Positions 1 through 12,900 of a stretch of 64,000 nucleotides of DNA are shown here, in pieces; within the stretch, counting starts at the first letter, position 1; every line of letters begins with the position of its first letter. The DNA is from Tubulanus polymorphus (lineage: Eukaryota > Nemertea > Palaeonemertea > Tubulaniformes > Tubulanidae), in contig NC_134033.1 in the NCBI RefSeq assembly GCF_964204645.1, positions 16,060,155 to 16,124,154 on the forward strand, in the 5' to 3' direction. Position numbers and translations under genes: made by a program. Under the pieces are notes generated by a model, which ran no database searches, was not told the DNA's origin, and was given only the letters and a program-made list of their open reading frames with translations.

Positions 1-199
1 AGGGAAACCAAATCAAATCCAAAATCAAATGAAATCTACCAATTAGATAAATAACAGGGTCAACCTTATTCTAAGATCGAAAAAAGCCCTAAGTACAAAA
101 CGATGCTTTTAGGGTAGATTCCCCCTATGATGTCTCGTATCTCATAGACAAATTATGATTCGTTTCTAATTCGTCGATTGACGTTTTCGATTTCCGTAG

Positions 200-2442
200 A
201 AATATAAGAAGTTTACGGAGATTCGATATCAATACGAGAAACGAGTCGATCGGCTCGCTCACGAGCAAATCAACCGCGATAAACTTAAACAACAATCGTC
301 GCCGGCGCCGAATCGCAGTCCGCCGTCGCCGAGGAAGAGTACCGGCACACCGAAACACAGTCCGAACGTCGCGAGAAAGAGTCCGCGATCTCCGTTACGT
401 CGTAGCGCGCCAGAGGGCAGCACCGAATTACCGCGACCAGCGCCGCGAACTTCTCAAACCATGTCGACTGAGGCGTAAGTTTTAGTTACCGGGTTACTGA
501 TGATGTCATAGGGTGATTCGCGGAGGCGGCCATGTTTAAAAATGTTGGTCGCGTATTTTTAGGTCGACGCTCCCGACCGGTAGTCAGTGGGATACCGAAG
601 ATGAAACTGATGATGAAAGCGATGCCGAGGATGCATCGGCCGCTATTGGTAGTAAATCGGCAGCTGCAGGTGCGACCGGCGGTACGTGGCCTCGTCGCGG
701 AGGACCTCAATATCCGGTTATCGATATGAGACCGAGAGCGAAGTCTGATAATGAGGACAGCGAGTGGGACAGCGAGGATATCAGGTACGTAAACATGGCA
801 CCAATCAGCACCCAGTCCTACAGTTCTCAGCCAATCAGTACCCAGTCCTACAGTTCTCAGCCAATCAGCCCCCAGTCCTACAGTTCTCAGCCAATCAGCA
901 CTCAGTTCCATAGTCCTCAGCCCAATCAGCACCCGGTCCTACAGTTCTCAGCCAATCAGCACTCAGTTCCATAGTCCTCAGCCCAATCAGCACCCGGTCC
1001 TACAGTTCTCAGCCAATCAGCACTCAGGACCATAGTCCTCAGCCCAATCAGCACCCAGATCTTTAATTCTTTACTTAGTTTTACTTATAACTTTGGACCC
1101 AGCCCCGGGTCAGTTTTCCTTTGTGATTCGATCCTATGGTTCGGATATTTTCTGCAGTGCCAGTTATGAAATGTTTATAAAATTATTATTTGACGCAGTG
1201 AACTCCAAGAGAAAAATCCTTCAACGAAACATTCAAATTTGACGCAACCGAAAAATTCGTCGGTTACTGAATTGAGTCGTTCGATTGAAGCTCAGTTACA
1301 GGTGAGTAGCGTTTCAGGGGTTAGGGCGGTGTTAGTTCTCTCTCATCAGAATATTGTAATTGATGCGGTGTGTTGTTTATTTTGAAGAATCGTACCGGTA
1401 AGAGTAAACCGACCGGAGCGGTTGATACCGTACCTCAGAATAATGTGTCGACTACCGCTGCCGCTGCTGCTGCTGCAGCTGCAACTAGACCGACCACTAC
1501 TAATCCTCAATCAAAAAATCATTATAAGGTAAATATCGTATTGAAATACAAACTGGTCTCTCAGTATGCCGGGATTTCAGAGGGGCTGAATTTATTCTTT
1601 AGTCTTACATCATGCACGTCGAATGCTAAGTTTTTGGAACATCGAAATTTATGATTTATTTTATCTAAATCTCTTACTTTATGTTGCTACTGTATGTTTT
1701 AAGCAATGATAGAACATTGAGAATGGAACATTAATATTAACTCAATTCATGTAAAGGTGCAGCAGAGTTCTGAACAGGGGTGGCTTATTTTCATAGGGGT
1801 GTATGTAAAATTGACAGGCCAGGGTACTACCACCCCTTGAGAAATGCTGAAGTCAGTTATTAATTTGACTCAAATTGATTCACCGATATTATTTTGCAGT
1901 TTGATTTTGACGATGACGATGATGATTTGTCCTTGTCGATTTCCTCTTTACAAGACCAACCGAAACCAGCTCCGAGGTCAGTAAAATATCAGAAATGTCG
2001 AAAGTTTATTAAGCTGTTAGTCGGGTCTAGGAATGATTGTGAATTGTTTTATTTTCGTAGGCCGAATATCCCGAGTCGCAGTACGCAGGCCGATACTGAA
2101 TTATCGAACACGTACGGCACCAGTTTATGGGGTTCAACGTCAAAAGGTTTGTATAGATTTGTATAATCTCGCATGCTGGTCATGCACATGTTTGTTTACG
2201 CTATCTGAATTCTGTTGTTTTGAAATCTTTCTTTATCATTACGTGATTCGATGAAAAATGAATGAACTGTTACTTGTTCTTGGGAATCTGTGAAACATGG
2301 AAAATCACAGAAGGGGATTTCTTAATGGGTGAAAAGTTTCATAGTTTTCGTCCTTATGAATTTTTCAGGAATTGCGAATCCGAAAAGTTCAGTCAGCATA
2401 ACCGACTGGGACTCGGACTTAGATCTGGACGATCTTCAGTGA
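200..2442 (+). CDS. DZIP1-like protein, C-terminal part (partial gene, 5' end outside the window)
   Basis: Seven exons can be chained in one frame: 200-474, 563-784, 1199-1301, 1388-1528, 1900-1976, 2061-2146 and 2369-2442 (TGA at 2440-2442). All have AG acceptors and GT donors. The first exon is preceded by a tttccgtag acceptor, so more exons lie to the left. The protein part starts with a charged helical stretch (KYKKFTEIRYQYEKR), then a Ser/Pro/Arg-rich linker. Next come acidic WDTEDE and SEWDSEDI segments, a short motif SVTELSRSIEAQLQ, a poly-Ala run, a poly-Asp run (DFDDDDDD), and the tail SLWGSTSKG...SITDWDSDLDLDDLQ. The Trp-Asp acidic segments and the ELSRSIEAQL motif resemble what I recall of the tails of DZIP1/DZIP1L, coiled-coil zinc-finger proteins of the ciliary basal body. 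The diagnostic N-terminal domain and C2H2 finger are not in the window, so the name is inference. The coding call is strong, the family call moderate. Confidence 0.6.
799..1060 (+). repeat. Intronic tandem repeat, about 30 bp unit
   Basis: Imperfect copies of a unit containing CCAATCAGCACCCAGTCCTA and CAGTTCTCAG fill the intron between the second and third DZIP1-like exons. Later copies vary (CATAGTCCTCAGCCC). The frame stays open by chance over part of it, but it lies between a clear donor (785) and acceptor (1198). Confidence 0.85.
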
Positions 2443-3968
2443 GATATCTGCCGTCAGACGATATTAGTGTCTACACTACCCGCTAGAGGGGGTTATAGTT
2501 GATATATAGGTCGCTGGTTCGATCTCGATATTTGTAAGAATTTTATAGTTTTACTACTTAAAACAATGTACGTTTTGTTGATTAGATTCCTCACTGCAGT
2601 AAGCAGGGGCCGATTGAGAGAATGGCTCGGGAGGGGGGTCCGGACTCATGCCTTCTCATTGATACAGCCTCATTCTACAGATTCGTTCTCGGTATTTTTG
2701 CCAACTAGATTTTAGATATATTTGTCCCCTGAACCCAGTTGCACAGTCGTGACTTAAGTCCAAAATTGGTCTTAAATCTTAAGATTGGTCTTAAGTTGTT
2801 AGATTGGCTATAGAACTGAGTTTGTCTTAGAATGGTCTTAAGTCATGACTATGCAACTGACCCCTGAACTTGTAGCCTGTGGTGAACATGGATTTTTAGT
2901 AGAATTTTATACTTGTCTGTCCATAAAAATTTGATTGTTTGAATATTTTTCTCATGATGGCACGCTGTCAGTTGAATGAAATAAAACTACTTAATTTATC
3001 TTAAGAGACCTGAGCCCGATTGCACAGTGGTGACTTGAGTCCAAAAGTGGTCTTAAATCTGAAAACTAATCTAGATTGGCTATATGAAACTAAGGTGGTC
3101 TTAGATCTGAGTCACGTCTGTGTAAATGGCCTCAGCTAGAGTTAGTCACTCATATAGCGTCATTTTCAAATCAACAGATATAAATACGTAGAATAGAAAT
3201 AAAGATAATTGTAGCGTTTTGTAATTAGTTAAATAGATGACCCCGAATATTACTAACTGAGCCTAAATCTGTAAATAAAACTAGTCAAAAACTAATGATC
3301 ACGTTTTTAGCCATAACTCGAGAATTTCAAGATTTGTACGTAGTTTATATTTATAATAAACAAATTAACATAAAATTCTTCTGTCTCGGTCGTGGATTAT
3401 TTAGCGTCGGTCTTTCTTTCTCGAGAAACTCGACGACAAGAGCTGGTCACATCACAGGGGCTCGTAGTTGAATTTTTTGGGGTCAACTGTAGCTTATATC
3501 ATCCAGTATCCCAGACCCAAGTCAGAACAGATCAACTTGGATTACCATTCATAACTGATCAACTCGGTGCTTCCTTAATTTCGCCAAATCCTTACTGCTA
3601 CAATCCATGAATTAATCAACCCAAACCATTAGGAAGAAGACAACAGTTCATTATTTACATATCTTATCATAATTTATTCATAAATTTTTGGCACGTGCGT
3701 GCCACCAGCAATTGCACTTAGACTTCCCACCCTCGTCGTCCTTAATATCAGGATCTTACAGATCGGGGAATCCGAAATTCCCAGGTATTTCTCTCTGACC
3801 CTTTACCAAAGATTAAAACATCATCAATCTAGGGCAAGAAACTATGAATCACTGATTATCTCTGATTTATCTATATTCCAGATTAAATACACGAGTTCAT
3901 TCTGTAATTGAAATAATCACTGATATCATCATGAAATACACAACAGGCAGCGGCGGTGTTCATTTCAT
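2443..3968. other. Intergenic region between convergent genes; fold-back repeats
   Basis: The DZIP1-like gene and VPS16 converge here. AATAAA occurs near 2981 and near 3275, so the 3' UTR of the + strand gene may run that far. The region holds two related fold-back repeats (2736-2859 and about 3005-3135). No conserved coding sequence was recognised between 3136 and 3968. Confidence 0.6.
2736..2859. mobile_element. Short fold-back MITE-like element
   Basis: The left end CAGTTGCACAGTCGTGACTT and the right end AAGTCATGACTATGCAACTG are nearly perfect reverse complements. The interior is built from GGTCTTAA / TTAAGACC-type words, so the whole 124 bp can fold back. Diverged relatives lie at about 3005-3135 and 58545-58690. 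No coding capacity. Confidence 0.75.
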
Positions 3969-6900
3969 TCATCTTTTACTCGTCAGTTGAATTCGTAGAT
4001 TTTGAATTTTTTCCGCTAACGGTCGATTTTGAGCGCCGCATTTTGAGAAAATGTATTGAAGATCTTCGTCGCTTTTCTGTTGAAACGCGAAGTCAATGGC
4101 AGCCTCTAAATCACTGAAAAACAGACGAAACAAACAACGCATTGAATACAATACTTTATCAATAAAAGGTTTAACAATGGAACCTGCACCTCTCCAGACT
4201 AGTAGTATGAAAAGTGGACGATCAATTTATGAAAGTTTGCTGATACAATGTCTAATGTCTGGTGTTTGTAGTTCATTTTCAACTAAAAAGGTCTTAAGTG
4301 AAGCACTGAACACATGTGAAGTGTGGATGATCAGTTTTTGAAAGTGCGCTGATAAAATGTTAAATGTCTGGTGTTTGTAGTTCATTTTCAATTAATAATG
4401 TCTCTAGAAGTGTTGATGATAAAACATTATGTAGTCCAGACAACTGCAGATTTTAATAACTGCGAACTCACTTCATTTTGACGAGACATCTCGCACGTTT
4501 CTCCGGAACGACCTTCTGCAGATATTTCTCAGCTTCGCGTTTTTGATCGTATTTCATACAGACTTCGATAAACGGCTGAAACGAGCGGAGAAAAAACACC
4601 CGATCACAAATTCCCGTTTCCGGCCAGAAATATTCACACTGACTCGCGTACCTCGTAACCAATCGGTGATTTTTTACTCTTGGAGAATTTCTCGAGTTCA
4701 GCCCAGTCGCCGACTTCGGCTAGAGCCATGATCTTTAACCACCAGAATCTGAAATCGAAAACACAGGACGAGAAAATGTAATCGCCGCGCGTGATGATAG
4801 TTTTAGGTGTAACAGAACTGCGACAAGGAGAGCTTTAAATCTGCATTGTTGTTCAAGTGGTGAAGAGGCACAACTGAGAAAACAGTTTCTAGTTCCACTG
4901 TTTAGGACAACTTCCACAGTTCTGGATTCAGTTCCACAGTTCTGGAACCAGTTCTTCAGTTCTGGACCCAGTTCCACAGTTCTGAACCCAGTTCCACAGT
5001 TCTGGATTCAGTTCCACAGTTCTGGACCCAGTTCTTCAGTTCTGGACCCAGTTCCACAGTTCTGCACCCAGTTCCACAGTTCTGGATTCAGTTCCACAGG
5101 TTCTGGATCCAGTTCCACCGTTCTGGACCCAGTTCTACAGTTTGGAACCCAATTCCACAGTTCAAGACCCAGTTCCACAGTTCAGAACCCAGTTACACAG
5201 TTCAGGACCCAGTTACACAGTTCAGGACCCAGTTACACAGTTCAGGACCCAACACGAACAATTTCCCCAAAAATACATATGTCCCACATACCTGGGCTGA
5301 TTAAGCCAGAAATCTAAACCCACTTCAACTACTCACCTCCGATCCGGGACTTTAAATTCTTTACGTAGCTGTTCAGCGAGTTTATGATTATTCTCTTTGA
5401 ACAGTTGACCGATCATATCATGTACGGATAAATCTAAATAAGTTCGATGCAACTCTTCCTCAGCTCGGCGCTGATATTTCAACAGTTTAACCTGTTCTTC
5501 CGTTTGCTACGCGTTAAAGATAAAATTAATGGACACAAAATTACCGTAATCATTTGACCATAAAGTCAAAACCTCGGAGAAATTACGGTAATCTATCTTG
5601 AGTTTTGAACTTACTTTAGCAGCGAAATCGTCTCTAGCTTTCGTAAACGATTCGTTCGCCGAATTCAAACACGAAATTCTCGCGTCCAATCTCTACAAAT
5701 CATAGAAACTGATTCAGTGATAGATTTACCCCGACCCCTTGAATGGATAGATTTACTCCTGTACCCAGCCCTGTGAGAAAGAACCGTCTATTGCAGCTGT
5801 CAATCAGCTGCGCGTACCCACCCCCTCGGGCTGATAGCTGCGTATGTTTAACTGCGACCCCATGTCTTACCTCTTCACTGTAACTCTCTATTATTCTACA
5901 AGCCGCCTCTTCCACGTAATTATCTTCCTGGTAATATAAATCTTGTAACATCTTCGGATTTTGTTGCCGACAGTACTGAAAGTTTTAAGGGTATTATTCA
6001 AAACTAACTCGCGACACAATTCCACAGTTTTGCACTTTTGGAACAGTTTAACTCACGAATTGAAACGCGTTCATTTTCAATTTAAGAATGAAATCTGAAC
6101 CGGAACTGTGCAACCCGTATAACCAGAGATTACCAGACTGTTAAATGTGATTGGTTGGTGAGTTACCTGCTGGTATAACCCGTACGCGACCGGGTGATCT
6201 CTGATTGACATTAAAAACTCCGATAGAGGTAAACTATCCTTCAGATGCAGCAGTACAGTGTAAACTGAAATACACAGAAAACTTAGGAAATGAGAATTTA
6301 CAATACATGGTTACAGTTATAAAAGTTCAGAACCCTGTTTCAAATTTCCACAGCTGCGGAACTGGATCCTGAACTTAAGAACTGGGAACCGCGGAACTTG
6401 GTTTCTGCTGGCTTTGAAACTTACCCAAGTCACTATCACCGCTTTCAATGCCTTTCAACATCGCCAGTTTATATCGATCCAATCGCATCAATAACGGAAC
6501 CTGTTCGGCGGCTTTCGGCTCAAAATCTAAAAGCTAAACGTTCGAACAAATATTAGACAAGAATCAGTCTGTGGTTCCACCAGGTTATTCTGTATATGTG
6601 TTTACCCTGATGGCTAAATCTTTGCGGTGGAAGTCGATGGCTTTATTCGCGATCTCGCAGTACGACACGCCCGGAGTGTCTCCTAATTTATTCGCGATCG
6701 CCTGAGCGATCTGTTCATCGGGGACGTCCGTCTGCTGCACCTAGAAAATCAATACTCAATTCGTTATTCAACCCCAATCTGAGATCTCTTGAAAATCATT
6801 TCAATATTCTTTAAATATGATTTCAATATTCACTACAACAAAAGAATCTCCCTTAGTAAATAATCCCAACAACAAAAACAAATCCCAACTCTACCGATTA

Positions 6901-9900
6901 AGGCAAAGTTCATGTACAAAAAAACTAGAAAACAATCTCTAATTGCCTATTTCTCAAAATTGAAGGATTTTTAAAGGAGTTTCAGGCATTTTGCTCAAAT
7001 TAAAGGAGTTTCAAGCACCTTCAAAAGCATTTTGCCTTTAGAATGAGTCTTTACGGAATTGAGAAGTCACAGGGACCATGTGAATTTAAAGAAGACTCTT
7101 TTTCGTAAGGCATTCTATTTACTGGTAGATCGTATTTCACTCGTTACTTTACCTTAAAACAGGCCCAATGAGCCAGAATACGACTAGCACCTTCCCGTTC
7201 GGGTATTTTCTGATATTGACATATTTTAATCGCCAGATAATACTGACGTCTATAGATTAATCTGTCGATCAGAACTCGCATCGTTAACTGTTGAAATCTA
7301 TAGGAAACCGGCGTTAAGGAACAAAAGCACAAAACAGTGGACTCTGTTTAACCCAGGAGTCGATTACCTCTATCACGTGCCCCGGACTCTGTTTAACCCA
7401 GGAGTCGATTACCTCTGATCATCACGTGCCCCAGACTCTGTTTACCCCGGGGTCGATTACCTCTGATCATCACGTGCCCCCGGACTCTGTTTACCCAGGA
7501 GTCGATTACCTCTATCACGTGCCCCGGACTCTGTTTACCCCAGAGTTTGATTACCTCTGATTATCGCGTGCCCCCGGAATCTGTTTACAATGGAGTTGAT
7601 TGCCCTGCCTGACAATATAATACACATTTCCACACTCCAATTTAGAGTATTAACGACCCATCCCTGCTCCGTCTGCCCTGGAATTCATGAACCGGAGAGA
7701 CCCGAGGTAAGCTGAGGCTGCTGTAATTCTTTGTGTCACCCACGGAACAGGGAGGAGGGTTGTTTATGTATAAAGGATACTGATTGAACGTCAGCGGAAT
7801 TCCGATAGTGTAATCTCGGATCGCGTTTAATACGCGCAACGTCTGACACATGTTCACGAACGATTCCGGTCGCATATCGGTCAAAAAACATTTACCGAAC
7901 GACGCCGCCTGAAAATAAACGACATCTTTCCGAAAACATGGCGACCAACAATAAATTCCCGAATGACATCATTAAACTGCCCTTTTGCTCGACCTACCGG
8001 TATCGTAAATTCTAACGAGAAATTTTAACACACAAAATTTCCCGAGTGAATCAGAGAAATTTCTAGGTTTAAAAAGTTACAATTCATTCCATTCTAATTG
8101 AATCACGTATTGATAAAGAAACACAAGGTCAATAACGTTAACCATAGCATTATCCAAACTCCCTAAGTTTTCCAGGTATTTTAGGAAAATTTGTCAAATT
8201 TCCTGAGCTTTCCCCGATTTTATCTAGATTTTTCAGGATTCCCTGAGTTTTCCAGGTCAGCGGTGCCACCCGCCGTATTTTTTTATTCAGAATTCAAGTA
8301 AAATCGACGAATTAAATTTCAGATGAAGTCGGTCCACGTTACCTTCAGGAGACTTTTCTGTCTAGACGTATTGAATTCCTGTCCGCCTGCTTCGATACAC
8401 TCGTCTACGGCGACGTCTAAACGGTCTTTGATCATACGGATGTAATCATCGGCGTGTTGACTTTTACGCTGGAACTGCTTCGACGCTTCGTACAACATCG
8501 CGCCGGGGCACATCGATCCGATCTTAAACACGTCCTCGCTAGCACCTGCAGCAACGATAACATCAATTATCAAACCGATCGTCCGCACTTCACATGTGTT
8601 CGGAACTATTTCACAAGAGATTATAATTGAAAATGAACTACAAACACCAGACATTAGACATTTTATCAGCTAACTTTCTGAAACTGGTCCTGGCACTACA
8701 ATACTGATGGGGCACAACATCCCGAGCTGAAAAGTTGCAGGTTACAGGCTACAACCTGTAATACGCTGAACCGCTACTTACTGGGAACTCTTTGTATGAA
8801 CTCGTGTAGATTATTACTGATAACTCGAATACCGTCGAGTTCCGGAACCAAGTGAATCGTGCCTTCGTAGAAATATTCGATTTTATCTTTTTTATGACCG
8901 ACGACCATCATTATTCCGTCGTCCCAAACAGCTACAACAGCGCCACCTCCGCACCTGAATTACACGTACATACGCTAGAATTCTACCTACAACGGTAACT
9001 ACACTCAGGTTCAAGATTTGTAAAATTGCTCGTTGAACAGTTTTGGGAAAGATGGTTTTTTCCCAGGCTAAAAATTAAGAATTAAATGAATAAGGGCCCC
9101 CCTCGTATGCTCAGCTTTAAATTTGTTTAGTTTATAACATATATATGTTTTCATGCTAAGTATCATCCCTAGTTTGTATCACATCTTATTCATCTGTTCT
9201 GGACTGTATTACACTAGAACTCCTGAAGTATCCCTGCAAATGACTATTTAGGATAAAGTTGAAACGTTGAATCAACTACTATAGTGAGTTTCATGAAAGT
9301 ATTTCACTGATCGTTAATCGGGTGAAATGTAAACATAGTCTCTCAACTGGTTACAGTGATAAACTGCCAGTCCAGGGGCCGGTTGCTCAAAAGTTAGTTA
9401 ACTTTTGAGCAACCGGCTTGGTTGGTTTAATAGACTGGTATCAACCTTAACCCCGGGGTTAACTCAATTGAAAATGAACCGAGTTAACCACGGGGTTTAG
9501 TCGTTAACAGTCTACATAAAACCCCCTCCATGTACAAGGTAGTACGTGATACTAACCATGAAAGCTGTTTAGGTTTAGTCGTGCGTCCGGTGTCGAATTC
9601 GCACGAGACCGTCTGTAAATCACAACGACCGATCCACAACGTACCGGTATCCGTATACAACGCTAGAAACCGATTATTGAAAGACGTCGCCATTTCTACA
9701 AACGCATTCGGCTGATTCTGTAAGTGCGGACACTGAAAATACAAGTGTTATAATACAGTAAATGTTTGACTTTGAGCAGAGAATATCCCGGACACAGTTC
9801 TGCAGTCCTCCGTAAACAGGGTTCTTACAGATCTAAAATTCCCTGATATTTTCCTGATCCTTGACCAAAAATTCCCTGCTTAAATTCTCAGATATTCTCT

Positions 9901-12900
9901 CATTATAAGATATTCCTTGTGCCACTCATCACCAGCAAGAACAACATGACACCAAAAATTCAAATTCCCTAAGTAAATTATAAGATATCCTCAGTGAGGT
10001 TCCCTGTGTCAGTCGTCACCAGCAAGAAAACATTCAGAATTCTCTACAGGTTAAAATAAATCCAGAATACCCTGACCTGAACAACCTTGGGTTAAATTTG
10101 ACTACACAAAGTTGAAATTAGTTCATCTTCAGTTAATCAAATCTGAACTCACAACTATGCGAGCGGTTTCAGAATCTAAATGGAAATTCTTCAGGAATTG
10201 ATAATTCGATGTGTTTACGTACGAGGTCCTGATGTTGTCCGCCGTGATCCAAAGAATAAAGCAGCGCGTCTTTAGCCACGAGCACTCGAGCCTGACGATC
10301 GTGATTTATAATAGTCCAACTGCTCGGCGCACGATCTAAACCTACAACGCAACAATCCATACTACAGTCCAAAATATCATCCCTCAAATAGTGCCAGTAA
10401 TATGTAGGGTGGCCAGTTCTATTTGAATTGACTTCCCCCCGACTATTCCTTGACATGTACACATTGTTTGACTTGATCTGCCAAGAATCCAATCAAGTAA
10501 CACAGTCCAATACGTAAGATATAGACAGAAACTGTTTGATTTCACACGCGATCTACCAATCTCAACAAATTTCCCTTTTTTCCAAAGTTTTTCCCACTAT
10601 TCCCTGACTTTTTTGAAGTCCTCTAAGAAATTTCCCTGACCTTTCTCTGACTTCCAGGTAGTGGCACCACCCTGTTTATATGGTGAACTCAACCACCGAC
10701 GTAGAGAATTAAAACCGATGAAGAAACCTACCGGGAATGTCGGCCATTTTGCGAATTCTCGGATCATCGATGTTGTTCACGACGAATATTCGATAATTAG
10801 CGGTGATGACGGCGAGTCCCGTTCCGTTGTAGCTGTTGAAAAACTTACAATCGATCACTTTCATATCCATCGCTTCCTGCAAACAACAAACACAATTACC
10901 TGAACGGTCGCTAAAAACAGCACTACGTATCATATCATCAAACATCGCATCATCATATCTTATACCATATATATCATATCATATATCGTATCATTTATCA
11001 TATCATATCCTATCATATATGATAAAATATATCATATTATATATCATACAATTTATCATATATAATATCTGTCAGGGTCCCGACCCCTGTTTTCCTATTG
11101 AAGTTGCCCTTTTCATCATCAAAACCTGCAAATTTTACACTCATTCCCTCTGTATCGGCATCTTTTAGGGCGTCTTCACCCGTCAAGGGATTCGAACCCA
11201 CTACGCTAAAGCTGTTCCCCGAACCCCTTGACCTCACGAGTCGTTGGAGTCGTTACTAGCCGACCAGAATCCGGTCGTACCAAACACAGCGCTTGTAACA
11301 AACCGACAGTAGACTTCTGTTGGTTTTCCCGTTAATTGACCAATCAGCGAACGTTTTACCGAACAAGGAAGTATTTCGCAAATCGATATATGACGTCACG
11401 CGCAACAGTGCCAGTAATGAAATCACGCTTCGTGAGGCCAGGGGGCTGGTGGAAGCGAGTTCGGGAGTGATACCGGACCCCTGGCAAGCGAGGATGCTTT
11501 GAGGGTGTATTTCTTCAAAAATATATCAACACCGAGGGAGGGTCCCCGCTTGAAGAATACATTGAAATGGCTGCTCTTAACGCGACAATGCCTTTTTTTC
11601 CGAACCCGGCCTTCCAACTTTCCCAGATCCACCATTGCATCATATAGGGCCTACCTCAATATTATATCATACCCTATATCATATCGTCTTTATCGTACCT
11701 GACCCATAGAGAAAGTGCGTTGGTAAACTCCGTACATGTTGTGTATTAAAACGCTTCCGTTGTCCTGGCAACACAACAATTCCTCCGACGTGGACCAGCC
11801 GAGCTCGAGAATAGTACCACTAGTCCACTACAACCGAAAAAAAATAATCAGGGTCCCTACACATCAGTCATTCCAGAATTCAAGGAGTTTTCAAGGGGAA
11901 AATTTAATATTTCAAGGAGCGTCTGCATCACTTTCATATCCCAATTCATGTCGACTGCCCCTAAATCGGTACTTATTTTAAACCATTTAATTCAGTGGAA
12001 TCTGTGAGTATAAAGACTAGACCTAAAACCTAAACATTTTTCTCACAGCCAATTTCGCAAATCATTTTTAGCGTTACCCGTTTTTGAGCGATCAGTTGCC
12101 CGGACGACGTATAGATGAGGATGACCGGTTTCGTATTACTGGGAACTGTCGAGAATCTGGCAGTATCTCGCAGTACAGCTAAAAATATCGATATATAACA
12201 ATGTCAATACGAGATCGACGGCAGCCTCCCCCCCCGGCGTGCGGGAAGACGAGAATTCAATCTTACCGATCGGTCCTCCATAATTGGCGGCTGTGATTTT
12301 ATAACGATCTAAATTGACCTCTTGCGTCCAGGCCGTCCCAAAATTGTACAGTTCGAATTTCCTACAAAAATTGCATCATCATAAAAAAACCCTCGTAGCC
12401 TTTCAACAGGCGAACGGTTTTTGACAGCGCTATTCTAGATAAACAAAATAGCACCTAGGATAATGGGATCGAAAATTTATTTTGTCAGGCCCCTGCGGTC
12501 AGACCTAGGCGTCGGAATAAGAAAACAACAGTTAACCCCCCAGATTAGAAACCCCCTCTGCGGGCGCTACTCTGACGCTACCTTCTACCCCTACATACAG
12601 TAGTACTGAATTTTTAAAGGGTCTTATTACGCAGCTCAATACTTGCTTGCCAGGGTTTAATTGTCTGACCGCAATGATTAGCAAGCGAGGATGGTGCATC
12701 TCCGGCCCTATCGTCTCGTGTCATGATATGACTGGGTGAAATCCAGTTAATGGATGGGCTGGCAGAATGTGACTGGAACTTGGAATGGAAGAGAAGTAAC
12801 TAAACTTAGTAGGACCTTAAGGCCCTAATAAGAGCTAGCTGTCAAACTAAAAAAAAAAACAATTTAAAAGGTGTCGATGACTTGTCTGCTGATCTGACAG

